64,000 nucleotides of DNA from Phormidesmis priestleyi BC1401 (GCF_001650195.1 NZ_LXYR01000005.1:78488-142487), one strand, 5' to 3'. Positions 8,382 through 17,232 are shown, counted from the stretch's first letter. Notes: a model not told the origin generated them from the sequence alone. Numbers and translations are program-made.

Positions 8382-9467
8382 TTACATTCCCTCGATCGCC
8401 ATTCTCACTTTCTCTGCTGTCGCCGGAGCCAACAGCACCCCGTTTCGATAATGTCCGGTTGCAAGCAGAATATGTTGATAACCAGAAAGCCGTTCAATGA
8501 TGGGCGCAGGACGACCTTGAGGACGGGGACGTGACCCGTGCCAAGTGCGAATTGTCTCAGCGTTGGCTAAATCAGGGCAGAACGCGATCGCTTGCTGCAT
8601 CACTGCCTTAAAACTCGCAGCATCTGGTGCTAACTCTTCACCATCAGACGGAAATTCTACCGTTGCGCCCACCCAATAATCACAGTTTCCCAACGGCACC
8701 AGATGAACATCATTTCCGGTGATCACAGGTTGGTTGAGTCCTAACGGATGATTGAGTCGGAGGTGAATTGCCTGACCTAAAACAGGTCGAATATCAATCG
8801 GTTGTGCCAAAGATTGGGTAATCGCCGTTGATCCTAACCCGGCTGAAATGATCAGCCAATCGATCGCAAAATTGCCCTTTGTGGTGTGAACTTCTCGATC
8901 GTTTCCTCCTGTCATCGTCGTACCAAACTGGAACGTTACCCCTCGCTGTTTTGCCCCCGCAATCAACGCTTGAGTTAGCGCAACCGGATTGACTTGACGA
9001 TCGTCGGGTGAATAAATCGCAGCCGTGACAAGATCTAAATTTAGATAGGGATAATCAGAGTTGAGACGATCGAGTCCTAAAATCTCTAACGTCCAGCCTT
9101 GCGATCGTCGAATCTCGATCAACTTTTCCCAAACCGATAAATCTTCCTCAAATTGCAGCATCAAAATCCCGCTGCGATTGAAGGGAATGTCTAAGCCCAT
9201 GAGGGTTTCTAATTCAGGAATCAGTCTTTCGTAATATTGGAGGCTTTCTAATCGCATTCGGAGATTGTTGCCTTTCTCTTTTTTGCTGATGACCCCCATC
9301 AACACGCCGAGCGCTGCTCCTGTAGAGGTGGGGCAAAGACTCAAATCGGGTTCAACGGGCGTGGGCTGCTGGTCAAAAACCGTCACCGTCAAGTCTGGAA
9401 TCTTGCTGAGTTCATAGGCGATCGTGGCTCCTACAATGCCACATCCAACCACGACAACATTAGTCAT
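8382..9467 (-). CDS. FAD-dependent oxidoreductase (DAO/ThiO-like)
   Basis: Flavoprotein of 361 aa with an N-terminal Rossmann dinucleotide site VVVGCGIVGATIAYEL and the DAO-family C-terminal signature GSRPRPQGRPAP followed by LLATGHYRNGVLLAP. The closest family resemblance is glycine oxidase/D-amino-acid oxidase (ThiO-type); the amine substrate cannot be read from the sequence, and no thiG is adjacent. It lies 43 bp downstream of psbQ on the same strand. A hairpin in that gap includes the first two bases of its start codon, suggesting translational control or termination of psbQ mRNA. Confidence 0.82.
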   Translation of the reverse strand: MTNVVVVGCGIVGATIAYELSKIPDLTVTVFDQQPTPVEPDLSLCPTSTGAALGVLMGVISKKEKGNNLRMRLESLQYYERLIPELETLMGLDIPFNRSGILMLQFEEDLSVWEKLIEIRRSQGWTLEILGLDRLNSDYPYLNLDLVTAAIYSPDDRQVNPVALTQALIAGAKQRGVTFQFGTTMTGGNDREVHTTKGNFAIDWLIISAGLGSTAITQSLAQPIDIRPVLGQAIHLRLNHPLGLNQPVITGNDVHLVPLGNCDYWVGATVEFPSDGEELAPDAASFKAVMQQAIAFCPDLANAETIRTWHGSRPRPQGRPAPIIERLSGYQHILLATGHYRNGVLLAPATAEKVRMAIEGM

Positions 9468-9502
9468 GGGTCACTTGTCGAAAGGGTGTACTCATGACCC
9501 AT
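9466..9502 (-). promoter_or_regulatory. Hairpin overlapping the oxidoreductase start codon
   Basis: In the psbQ-oxidoreductase gap the transcript would contain ATGGGTCA (9502 to 9495) and TGACCCAT (9473 to 9466), an 8-bp perfect stem with a 21-nt loop. The last two bases of the 3' arm are the A and U of the AUG start codon. It lacks a following T-run, so it is a poor intrinsic terminator but could hide the start codon or protect psbQ mRNA. Confidence 0.45.
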
Positions 9503-9510
9503 CACCTACC

Positions 9511-9954
9511 TTATGCCTGAGGGACTAGCTGAAAGAATGCATCAAACGCTTTGACGGCTTCGCTATATTTGCGAGTGGCGAGTTCAGAATCGGTCTCTTC
9601 AGCCGCCCGATCGATCGTGACAAGTGCATCAAAAACTTCCTTTGCCGCCTGTCGAGATGGCTTTTGGGCGTTGGGCAAGAGGTTTCGCGTCACCGCACTC
9701 ATCTTCACCCGTAGCTCACCTAACGGACCGTGAATAAAATTTCGCACAAACGTCCAGTCTTCTTTTTGGATCAAGTCCTGAAGTTCGGGCAGCCGATCGC
9801 GCATAGCTGATACCTCTTTGGCATAGCTTTGAATCTCTGCAACCTGTTCAGAGGTATAGGTGGGAACCTTCGCCACGGTCGGGCTACCACAGCTAATGAG
9901 CAACATTGCTACCAGCGCTAGAAAGATAGACAAAATCGATCGATGCTTCGTCAT
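9511..9954 (-). CDS. psbQ: Photosystem II protein PsbQ (CyanoQ), lipoprotein
   Basis: Lumenal photosystem II assembly and stability protein of 147 aa. The N terminus is a lipoprotein signal ending LLIS-Cys22, so the mature protein is lipid-anchored at the lumenal face of the thylakoid. The mature part is the four-helix PsbQ fold, with IQKEDWTFVRNFIHGPLGEL as the diagnostic block. It is transcribed towards the FAD oxidoreductase gene, 43 bp away. Confidence 0.92.
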   Translation of the reverse strand: MTKHRSILSIFLALVAMLLISCGSPTVAKVPTYTSEQVAEIQSYAKEVSAMRDRLPELQDLIQKEDWTFVRNFIHGPLGELRVKMSAVTRNLLPNAQKPSRQAAKEVFDALVTIDRAAEETDSELATRKYSEAVKAFDAFFQLVPQA

Positions 9955-10086
9955 AACAAAACTTTTTCCAACTGACTAACTTGAGTTGCATCTACAAGGT
10001 TGGGGCACGCGTTGACTGCCTGCCCATGTAAAGGAGTTTATCTCAAAACGAACTCCTATCAAACAACCAGTCGGTGCCCAATCTAA

Positions 10087-10180
10087 AGATCCACAACCAG
10101 AATGCCATCTGCAAAAAGCGATTATTTGAAACAGCACGGCTGCGAAATTCTGGTGAGTCCGATCAGGAGTTGTGGGATCT
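10087..10180. other. Two-part inverted repeat downstream of purT
   Basis: The left arm AGATCCACAACCAGAAT (10087-10103) pairs in two blocks with ATTCTGG (10147-10153) and GTTGTGGGATCT (10169-10180). The result would be a long stem with one asymmetric bulge. It lies between the purT stop and psbQ, both leftward, in an otherwise gene-free 250 bp. It could be a purT 3' structure, a small RNA or a decayed repeat; no T-run follows. Confidence 0.35.
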
Positions 10181-10204
10181 GGAGCGCGATCGCCGCTAGT
10201 AGAT

Positions 10205-11455
10205 CTAGGGCAACACCCGCACCTTAGATGCCGCCTTCTTCGCCCGATCGCGGGCTTCCTCTGTGGTTTCGCCGATCGCTAATGCTACTCCCATTCGTCG
10301 ATTGGCATAGCTTTTAGGCTTGCCAAACAGTCGTAGTTGGCTGGTTGGTACGGTCAGCGCTTCATTCACCCCAGCAAACTTTGGGCAATCAGTTGGCTCA
10401 GTTCCTAAAATCACGGCTGACGCACCGGGCTTAATTAAATCAATGCTGCCGATCGCAAGCCCCGCGATCGCTCTGACGTGTAGCTCAAATTCTGACATCG
10501 TTTGGCTAATCATCGTCACCATGCCCGTATCGTGGGGACGCGGACTCACTTCGCTAAAGTAAACCGTCTGATCTCCTGCCGGATCGCCCTGAATAAATAG
10601 CTCGACTCCAAACAGCCCCCAACCGCCGAGAGCTTCGGTAATCTTCGCCGCCATTTCTCGACATTTAGTTAAAGTTGCCGCTGAGAGCGCACAGGGTTGC
10701 CACGATTCGCGATAGTCGCCTTTGATTTGGATGTGCCCGATCGCAGGGCAAAAATGGGTGCCATCGATCGCCCGAATAGTCAGCAGCGTAATCTCAGTGT
10801 GAAAATCGATGAAGCCTTCGACAATCACTCGATTGTTCTGGGTTCGCCCTTTGGCGTGGGCAGAGTCCCAAGCGGGTAGCAGATCCGCTGCTGTCTTCAC
10901 TGTGCTTTGCCCTTTGCCAGAAGAACTCATGACGGGCTTGACGACACAGGGCAACCCTATTGCGTCGATCGCCGATCGATACTCCGTTTCGGTGTCGGCA
11001 AATCGGTAGGGTGAAGTCGCCAAACCCAGCGTTTCTGCTGCCAATCGACGGATGCCCTCGCGATTCATGGTCAAAAAGGTCGCTTGCGCGGTGGGAATGA
11101 CTCGCCACCCTGAGTTTTCTAACTCAATCAGCGTGGAAGTGGCGATCGCTTCGACTTCTGGGACGATTAGGTGAGGTTGCTCGTGTTCAACAACGGTTCT
11201 CAGCGCAGCACCATCTAGCATATTGATAACGTGCGATCGATGAGCAATCTGCATCGCAGGCGCATTCGCGTAGGAATCGACTGCAATCACTTCAAGTCCT
11301 AGCTGCATCGCGGCGATCGCGACTTCTCGACCCAGTTCTCCTGAGCCTAGCAATAATAATCGTTGAGCATCAGGGGTGAGCGGAGTGCCCCAAACAGCCC
11401 AGGGAGGTGCAGCAGGTATCATGACAGTCGGTCGCAGTTCGTCGTGAATAATCAT
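10205..11455 (-). CDS. purT: Formate-dependent phosphoribosylglycinamide formyltransferase
   Basis: ATP-grasp enzyme of purine biosynthesis that converts GAR, formate and ATP to FGAR without folate. The 416-aa sequence has the N-terminal [15 protein letters not shown] nucleotide-binding loop, the ATP-grasp [11 protein letters not shown] loop and the metal-binding [14 protein letters not shown] block. The start is either ATG 11455 or the Met at residue 12; the latter gives a length closer to typical PurT. It looks monocistronic, with the alkyltransferase gene divergent upstream. Confidence 0.95.
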   Translation of the reverse strand: MIIHDELRPTVMIPAAPPWAVWGTPLTPDAQRLLLLGSGELGREVAIAAMQLGLEVIAVDSYANAPAMQIAHRSHVINMLDGAALRTVVEHEQPHLIVPEVEAIATSTLIELENSGWRVIPTAQATFLTMNREGIRRLAAETLGLATSPYRFADTETEYRSAIDAIGLPCVVKPVMSSSGKGQSTVKTAADLLPAWDSAHAKGRTQNNRVIVEGFIDFHTEITLLTIRAIDGTHFCPAIGHIQIKGDYRESWQPCALSAATLTKCREMAAKITEALGGWGLFGVELFIQGDPAGDQTVYFSEVSPRPHDTGMVTMISQTMSEFELHVRAIAGLAIGSIDLIKPGASAVILGTEPTDCPKFAGVNEALTVPTSQLRLFGKPKSYANRRMGVALAIGETTEEARDRAKKAASKVRVLP

Positions 11456-11642
11456 AGAGCATTTGCTCGATACGAGCGATGACTTCTCCCTCTAGACTGT
11501 CTAAAGTTTGATCGCAACGATCGAGTAGAATCTCCCTTTAGGAGCGCGTATTCTGGAGTCGTATGAGTGTGTTATTCGCGTCAGAATCGGTTGTACAGCG
11601 CTCGCTTGTTTGGTTTATAAAACGTTACCGAAGAACTTCGGC

Positions 11643-12194
11643 ATGACTCCTGCCTCTTACAAACAACACGGCAAAGGGGAAGATGTTCGCTATGCGATCG
11701 TCCAATCTCCTCTCGATTTTCTACTGATCGCAGCTACCGATCGGGGCTTATGCATCGTCCAACTAGGAGACTCGATCGCCCATCTTGAAGCCCAACTCCG
11801 CAGCGAATTTAGTCAGGCTTCTATCAGACAAACCGATGACCTTCAAGGCTGGATGCAAGCGATCGTGAACTACCTGAGCGGCAGTGTGCCTCTACCCGAT
11901 TTGCCTTGTGATGTCAGAGCGACTGCCTTTCAAATTCAAGTTTGGGACGCTCTTAAAAAGATTCCGATCGGAGCCACGGTTCACTACAGTGACATTGCTG
12001 GCATGATCGGACAGCCGACTTCAGTTCGGGCGGTGGCTCGTGCGTGTGCGACCAACCCGATCGCGCTTTTGGTTCCCTGTCACCGAGTCACTCCTAAATC
12101 GGGTGGGCTAGGCGGCTATCGCTGGGGTATCGATCGTAAACGCGCCCTTCTTGAGCTAGAAAAATCGAGTCAAACGATCGCAGTCGAAGGGTAG
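11643..12194 (+). CDS. ogt: Methylated-DNA--protein-cysteine methyltransferase
   Basis: DNA-repair suicide enzyme that removes O6-methylguanine. The active site PCHRV and the helix-turn-helix block SVRAVARACATNP are intact, giving 184 aa from the ATG chosen here. A TTG at 11610 extends the frame by 11 residues. The N-terminal MTPASYKQHGKGEDVRYAI closely resembles the linker that follows the AraC-type domain in Ada fusion proteins, so this gene looks like an Ada C-terminal half living alone. The upstream frame shows no Ada zinc or AraC domain. Confidence 0.88.
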   Translation: MTPASYKQHGKGEDVRYAIVQSPLDFLLIAATDRGLCIVQLGDSIAHLEAQLRSEFSQASIRQTDDLQGWMQAIVNYLSGSVPLPDLPCDVRATAFQIQVWDALKKIPIGATVHYSDIAGMIGQPTSVRAVARACATNPIALLVPCHRVTPKSGGLGGYRWGIDRKRALLELEKSSQTIAVEG

Positions 12195-12209
12195 CAATGA
12201 ATTTAGCTG

Positions 12210-12842
12210 TCAATCTTCTTTAAATCGTTGTCTGACAATCTTCCGCACTGTTTGATAGGAGGGCGAGTCAATCTCTTCTTCGCTGTTGTCAGTGCCATCA
12301 ATGTTGTGCCGACCATAGAAAAGTGTGGTTGCAAAATAAGCGTCAACACCATTTCCTTTTTTGAGAAACAGAAGATAACGCCCTTTCTGATATGGCTGAA
12401 CGGTTTCGATCGCACTGATGTAAGGCTTTCCTCTTTTGTCACTCAGAATTACAATACTTTGACCAATCTTGATCGTTTGATTTCTAAGGTTAGGATCGCC
12501 TTTGAACACCTTTCTGACAGTCATTTTCACCAAGGAGGCAGCCGATGAGATTGCCCCGTCGGTAGCACGAGTAACGATGGGTTCCGCTTCTTCAAGAGAC
12601 TGTTCAATTTTGCCAATAACGATGAGATCAGATTCCTTGATCAGCCCGTCTACATCACTGGGTCCAGCAATCGATACTTGCGATCTCTGCACAGGAATTC
12701 CATTGATTGTTTCAATAGAAGCCGAATGAAGATTATCTGAACTTTGAGAGGTTAATGCTTTTGGCACCACAGCAGAAAAAACACTCAGGCTAGTAACAAT
12801 TGTCCCAACTAAAATCAGTTTGACTCGCATTAACTTCCTCAT
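12210..12842 (-). CDS. Secreted hypothetical protein
   Basis: Protein of 210 aa with an N-terminal signal peptide (basic start, then LILVGTIVTSLSVFSAVV). The exported part alternates short strands and polar loops (DLIVIGKIEQSL, VRKVFKGDPNLRN, TIKIGQSIVILSD, KGRYLLFLKKG), which suggests a beta-rich domain. I do not recognise a family. It is convergent with the alkyltransferase gene (15 bp apart). Its upstream region carries a palindromic repeat unit at 12886-12934. Confidence 0.6.
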   Translation of the reverse strand: MRKLMRVKLILVGTIVTSLSVFSAVVPKALTSQSSDNLHSASIETINGIPVQRSQVSIAGPSDVDGLIKESDLIVIGKIEQSLEEAEPIVTRATDGAISSAASLVKMTVRKVFKGDPNLRNQTIKIGQSIVILSDKRGKPYISAIETVQPYQKGRYLLFLKKGNGVDAYFATTLFYGRHNIDGTDNSEEEIDSPSYQTVRKIVRQRFKED

Positions 12843-12885
12843 CTTTCTGGTAGGTTTGTTTTATCTAAATCTGAAACCATCTTTT

Positions 12886-12934
12886 AGTCCCTTCAGTGGA
12901 CTTTCCTCTATCAGCCCGAAATTTGTTTCAGGGC
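12886..12934. repeat. REP-like double-hairpin unit
   Basis: Two adjacent hairpins: AGTCC-CTTCAGT-GGACT (12886-12902), then GCCCGAAATTTGTTTCAGGGC in two arms (12914-12934), joined by a TTCCTCTATCA linker. The same architecture recurs twice, in opposite orientations, inside the element at 45599-45804. It lies upstream of the secreted hypothetical gene, in a 300-bp stretch (12843-13143) with no supportable gene. Confidence 0.6.
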
Positions 12935-13143
12935 AGAATGACAACGCAGCGATCGAAGCTATCGTATCGATAGAACTTTCTAATCGGTAAAACTGCCAGT
13001 CAACAGTAGAATAGTCACCAGAAACTGAATATTCGCACGGTGGCACATTCTCAACACTTCTTTTCAGAAGGCTGAGTTTATCAGAAGTAAAAATATTATC
13101 GTTATCTTAGGCAGCACCAAACCACGAGACAGAGCATAAATCT

Positions 13144-13620
13144 ATGGCACTGATTACAACAGGCGGACAACTGATTCAAGACCTAGAAAAATTTGGGGCG
13201 ATCGCCGCATATGTCCCGCTAGAGGGCGGGTTTGAAGGACGCTATCGTCGCCGAATTCGGGCAGCGGGCTACACCTCGCTCAGCATCACCGCACGAGGCT
13301 TAGGCGATGTCGCCATGTATTTGACAGGCGTTCACGGCATTCGTCCCGCTCACTTGGGCAAGAAAAGTTCGGGTTCAGGGGCAGCCGTCGGCTATACCTA
13401 CTTTATTCCTCCGATCGTCAACACCCAAATCGAAAACCTGCCTCCCAAATCAAAAGGCTTGCTTTTGTGGATTATTGAAGGACACATCCTTTCCAGCGAA
13501 GAGCTAGAATTCCTTGCAAATTTGCCTGCTTTGGAACCTCGTCTCAAAATCGTGATCGAAGTCGGAGGAGAGCGCTACTTCCGTTGGACTCCGCTTAAAG
13601 AGGTTATCGCGGCAGCATAA
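13144..13620 (+). CDS. ndhN: NAD(P)H-quinone oxidoreductase subunit N
   Basis: Subunit of the photosynthetic NDH-1 complex on the thylakoid membrane, found only in cyanobacteria and chloroplasts. The 158-aa sequence is full length and beginning-to-end characteristic: MALITTGGQLIQDLEKFG, GGFEGRYRRRIRAAGY, and the closing YFRWTPLKEV. It supports ferredoxin-dependent plastoquinone reduction in cyclic electron flow and respiration. It is followed on the same strand by ldpA, whose product is reported to sense plastoquinone redox state. Confidence 0.96.
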   Translation: MALITTGGQLIQDLEKFGAIAAYVPLEGGFEGRYRRRIRAAGYTSLSITARGLGDVAMYLTGVHGIRPAHLGKKSSGSGAAVGYTYFIPPIVNTQIENLPPKSKGLLLWIIEGHILSSEELEFLANLPALEPRLKIVIEVGGERYFRWTPLKEVIAAA

Positions 13621-13644
13621 CGTCAAAAAATCGTTGATTTCACC

Positions 13645-13676
13645 GATCCCATCTTCCCCAAAAAGAGGGTGGGATC
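13645..13676 (+). terminator. Hairpin after ndhN
   Basis: GATCCCATC pairs with the GGTGGGATC end (13645-13676), with an A-rich loop, 25 bp after the ndhN stop. There is no strong T-run, so it may be an attenuating or mRNA-stabilising hairpin rather than a strict terminator. Confidence 0.45.
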
Positions 13677-13742
13677 ATATCCTGGTATGAAAATTTTGTC
13701 GATCGGCTCGTAATTTTTTGACTGGCGTACTAGCATAGATGA

Positions 13743-14906
13743 GTGATTGAACTCTTCAACCCTCTACGCTCACTCAAGGAAGGTCACTGGTTTAAGCTCA
13801 TTTGTGGAGCGAGTTCCCATCACCTTCCTGCCATTCGGAGTCTTACACTCGCCTATACGATCGCTGGGGCAGACTGCATTGATGTCGCCGCCGACCCTGC
13901 GATCATTTCAACTGCGCGTGAAGCCTTAGCCGTGGCAAGCAATCTGGCTGAGGAGGCGCGAGAAAAAGGATTTGCCACTAAAAACTCACCCTGGCTAATG
14001 GTCAGCCTCAACGATGGAGAAGACCCCCATTTTAGAAAGGCTGAGTTTAACGCTGCCAACTGTCCGATCGACTGCTCAAGACCGTGCGAGTCGATTTGTC
14101 CGGCTGACGCGATCGTGTTCGATCGTCCAGATCATTTCTCTGGAGTGATTGACAATCTCTGCTACGGCTGCGGTCGCTGTTTGCCGATTTGCCCGATTCA
14201 ACACATCTCCACTCGCTCTTATGTTTACACCCCAGAAGTCATTTCCCCGCTTATTTTACAGGCGGGAATCGACGCGATCGAGATTCATACTCAGCCCGGG
14301 CGGTTGGCTGACTTTAAGCGGCTATGGAAGGCGATCGCGCCTCAAGTTCATCACCTCAAGCTGATCGCCATTAGCTGCCCCGATGGTGAAGATTTGATCG
14401 ACTATCTGTGGGCACTGCACGAGGTAATCTCGCCCCTTCCTTGTCAGCTTATTTGGCAGACCGATGGTCGCCCGATGAGTGGTGACATTGGCGACGGAGC
14501 TACACGCGCCTGCGTCAAGCTGGGGCAAAAAGTTCTTGCCGCAAATCTACCCGGATTTGTGCAGTTAGCTGGAGGAACGAATCGTCACACCGTCCCTAAA
14601 CTCAGGAATTTAGGGTTGCTGAAGAATAAAAGTAGTACAATAGTATTAGAATCGATTTCGGGTATTGCCTACGGAAGCTACGCCCGGAGTTTGCTTTCGC
14701 CCATTCTCAACCAACTAGACGCGATGGAGAGTCAACCCTTGAACATTGCTCAAACGATGTATCCTCTTAGCACTTCGTCCAACGCTGCAACGCTACTCCG
14801 TCAGCCTTCAGCTCGTCTTGAAGGCAACCCCGCCTTGCTGTGGGAAGCGGTTGAGTCAGCTCATCAGCTCGTTTCTCAATTGAAGTTCCCTGTCAGCATA
14901 GAGTAG
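13743..14906 (+). CDS. ldpA: LdpA, light-dependent period iron-sulfur protein
   Basis: Circadian input protein of 387 aa. It carries two ferredoxin-like cysteine clusters: Cys107, 111, 115, 119 and Cys140, 143, 146, 150, consistent with two 4Fe-4S centres that sense redox state. From work on Synechococcus, LdpA adjusts the clock period to light intensity. Translation starts at GTG 13743; no upstream ATG is in frame. The C-terminal two thirds has a TIM-barrel-like pattern (IDAIEIHTQPGR, LIAISCPDGEDL). It lies 122 bp after ndhN. Confidence 0.93.
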   Translation: MIELFNPLRSLKEGHWFKLICGASSHHLPAIRSLTLAYTIAGADCIDVAADPAIISTAREALAVASNLAEEAREKGFATKNSPWLMVSLNDGEDPHFRKAEFNAANCPIDCSRPCESICPADAIVFDRPDHFSGVIDNLCYGCGRCLPICPIQHISTRSYVYTPEVISPLILQAGIDAIEIHTQPGRLADFKRLWKAIAPQVHHLKLIAISCPDGEDLIDYLWALHEVISPLPCQLIWQTDGRPMSGDIGDGATRACVKLGQKVLAANLPGFVQLAGGTNRHTVPKLRNLGLLKNKSSTIVLESISGIAYGSYARSLLSPILNQLDAMESQPLNIAQTMYPLSTSSNAATLLRQPSARLEGNPALLWEAVESAHQLVSQLKFPVSIE

Positions 14907-15023
14907 GGCTTCAATAGGTGGCTCAAGTGCTTGGGAATACATTCACTTAGGTCAAAAACTCTTTACGCTAGCTGACAGGCTGCTCACTTCGGTTTCTTTT
15001 CTAAAGCTGTTTCACAAGTTGTC

Positions 15024-16958
15024 ATGGTGAATCGTAGCGATATCAACTTCTCTGACCCCGCGCCAAACGCTGAATTATCCCCCTATTTAGCGTCTGCAAG
15101 CCAATCTCAACCAGACCTTCCCTCTGCCGACGCTGCTGAAAGCCCTGTTGTAATGACTATGCAAAACACGGACGATCTCGACAAACTTTTAGGCATTTTG
15201 CCCGACGCAATCCGGGTGCATTTAGAAAACCATCCTCAGCTTGACAGCCTCGTTGAAGTCGTGATGGATCTGGGACGACGACCCGAAGCTCGGTTTCCTG
15301 GCAAAGCAGAATATCTGTCTGAAATCCCCATCACCCAAGCCGATCTAAATGACAGCATTACCAGAGTAGGCGATTTTGGAGGAGACAACCGCGCTGGAAT
15401 CGAGCGCACCCTGCACCGGATTAGCGCCATCCGCAACCGTCGCGGAGAAGTGATTGGTCTAACCTGCCGCGTCGGACGGGCAATTTTTGGCACGATCGGC
15501 ATGATTCGCGATTTGGTCGAAAGTGGTCGATCGATTCTCATGCTCGGTCGCCCTGGAGTGGGCAAAACCACCGCTCTGCGAGAAATTGCGCGAGTGTTGG
15601 CAGACGAGTTAGAAAAGCGCGTCGTGATCATCGACACCTCAAACGAGATTGCGGGCGATGGAGACGTGCCCCATCCTGCGATCGGACGTGCCCGCAGAAT
15701 GCAGGTGTCTCGCCCTGAGCTTCAGCACCAAGTCATGATCGAAGCGGTTGAAAACCATATGCCAGAAGTCATCATCATTGATGAGATCGGCACCGAGTTA
15801 GAAGCTTTGGCAGCGCGCACGATCGCCGAGCGAGGCGTTCAACTCGTCGGCACGGCTCACGGAAACCAGTTAGAGAACCTGATTAAAAACCCGACCCTTT
15901 CCGATTTAGTCGGCGGAATTCAGTCTGTAACGCTGGGAGACGAAGAAGCGAGACGACGCGGTAGCCAAAAGAGTGTTTTAGAACGCAAAGCTCCGCCTAC
16001 GTTTGACATCGCCGTTGAGATGACCGAGCGCCAAAAATGGGTGGTGCATGAACACGTCACTGAAACGATCGATATGCTGCTGCGCGGCAGAAAGCCCAAT
16101 TCTGAAGTCAGAACCGTCAACGACGATGGAGAAGTGACGGTAACTCATGAAGTGTTGAGCAGTCCAGAGACGCAGGGAGGACGGACTCGATCGAATGGAG
16201 TTCGCAATAATCCTCTCTTGATCGCGCCCACATCGTCACAAGAAGGATTTTTTACGCCGCCGCCTCAAGGGCGAGGGTGGCGATCGTCAGGCAAAGTCAA
16301 GCCAGAAGCAGTTGCTCTTTCACCCGAACAGCAAACCTTTGAGCAAATGCTGGATGCGTCTCTCAATCGAACCTTTGACGCAAGAAATGAAGGACTGCAA
16401 AACCTCCAAGACGCTGAGGATGGGGAGTATATCCCCGGACCCAATGGGGAAGATTTGCCGCTGCACATCTATCCTTACGGGGTGAGTCGGCATCAGCTAG
16501 ATCAAGTCGTTCGCACGTTGAATCTTCCCGTTGTGTTGACGAAGGATATCGATAATGCGGATGCGGTTTTGGCTCTGCGATCGCACGTCAAAAATCATTC
16601 CAAACTGCGCCATCTGGCAAAATCTCGTCAGATTCCGATTCACACCCTCAAAGCCAGCAGCGTGCCGCAAATCGCTCACTCTCTGCGCCGACTGCTCAAC
16701 ATGGATGACCCCGCCATGCCTGATGCCGCAGAGCTAGAGTTGTTTGTGCGGGGCGACAGTGAGGATGAACTTGAAGCACTCGAAGAAGCCAGACTTGCGG
16801 TTGAGCAAATTGTCATTCCTAAAGGGCAACCCGTCGAACTCTTACCGCGCTCTGGGCTGGTTCGCAAGATGCAGCATGAGCTTGTAGAACACTATCGTTT
16901 GCAATCCCGCAGCTTTGGAGACGAACCCAATCGCAGACTGCGGATATATCCTGCATAA
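15024..16958 (+). CDS. ycf45: Ycf45-like AAA ATPase with R3H-type C terminus
   Basis: Protein of 644 aa with a SpoIIIAA-like ATPase core. Walker A is GRPGVGKTTALR, Walker B is EVIIIDEIG, and KRVVIIDTSNEIAGDGD lies between them in two blocks. The C-terminal third (LELFVRGDSEDELEAL onward, then LPRSGLVRKMQHELVEHY) fits a single-stranded nucleic-acid-binding R3H region. The family includes the red-algal plastid gene ycf45; its function is not established. A proline- and serine-rich linker around residues 375-430 separates the two parts. A palindromic repeat follows its stop. Confidence 0.85.
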   Translation: MVNRSDINFSDPAPNAELSPYLASASQSQPDLPSADAAESPVVMTMQNTDDLDKLLGILPDAIRVHLENHPQLDSLVEVVMDLGRRPEARFPGKAEYLSEIPITQADLNDSITRVGDFGGDNRAGIERTLHRISAIRNRRGEVIGLTCRVGRAIFGTIGMIRDLVESGRSILMLGRPGVGKTTALREIARVLADELEKRVVIIDTSNEIAGDGDVPHPAIGRARRMQVSRPELQHQVMIEAVENHMPEVIIIDEIGTELEALAARTIAERGVQLVGTAHGNQLENLIKNPTLSDLVGGIQSVTLGDEEARRRGSQKSVLERKAPPTFDIAVEMTERQKWVVHEHVTETIDMLLRGRKPNSEVRTVNDDGEVTVTHEVLSSPETQGGRTRSNGVRNNPLLIAPTSSQEGFFTPPPQGRGWRSSGKVKPEAVALSPEQQTFEQMLDASLNRTFDARNEGLQNLQDAEDGEYIPGPNGEDLPLHIYPYGVSRHQLDQVVRTLNLPVVLTKDIDNADAVLALRSHVKNHSKLRHLAKSRQIPIHTLKASSVPQIAHSLRRLLNMDDPAMPDAAELELFVRGDSEDELEALEEARLAVEQIVIPKGQPVELLPRSGLVRKMQHELVEHYRLQSRSFGDEPNRRLRIYPA

Positions 16959-17023
16959 AGAGTTTTGAGGGTTGAGTCTGACTTTAGGTAAGGAACGAGG
17001 ATTTATCAACGTGTGATGCTCAG

Positions 17024-17099
17024 AGGTCGCTCCCTAACCCCCAATCTGGGGGAGCCAGCGTTCAAAGTCCCCCAGATTGGGGGATTCAGGGGGCGACCT
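17024..17099. repeat. Long palindromic repeat between ycf45 and hisC
   Basis: A 76-bp near-perfect inverted repeat. Both arms begin AGGTCGCYCCCT and end CCCCCAATCTGGGGGA when read inward, each about 31 bp, around a 12-nt loop. No target duplication is visible. It could act as a bidirectional terminator and has the look of a widespread cyanobacterial intergenic repeat. Confidence 0.7.
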
Positions 17100-17232
17100 T
17101 TAGGCAAGTTAGCGTCATGCAGGGCTGTTCAAACTACAAGTTATTTAATCCACGATCATAAGTCACTGCTAGACTCAAAATTCTGACAGATTGCTGCCTG
17201 AGCAGTTCAACCCTCAATTCTTAATTCTTGCC

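Noticed and set aside
10102..10227. A 41-residue rightward ORF beginning MPSAKSDYLKQH
   Set aside because: It overlaps the 3' end of purT on the other strand, has no ribosome site and coincides with an inverted repeat that explains its sequence better.
15236..15637. A 133-codon open frame antisense to the ycf45 ATPase
   Set aside because: Low-complexity Arg/Ser/Thr composition and complete overlap with a strongly conserved domain mark it as a codon-usage shadow.
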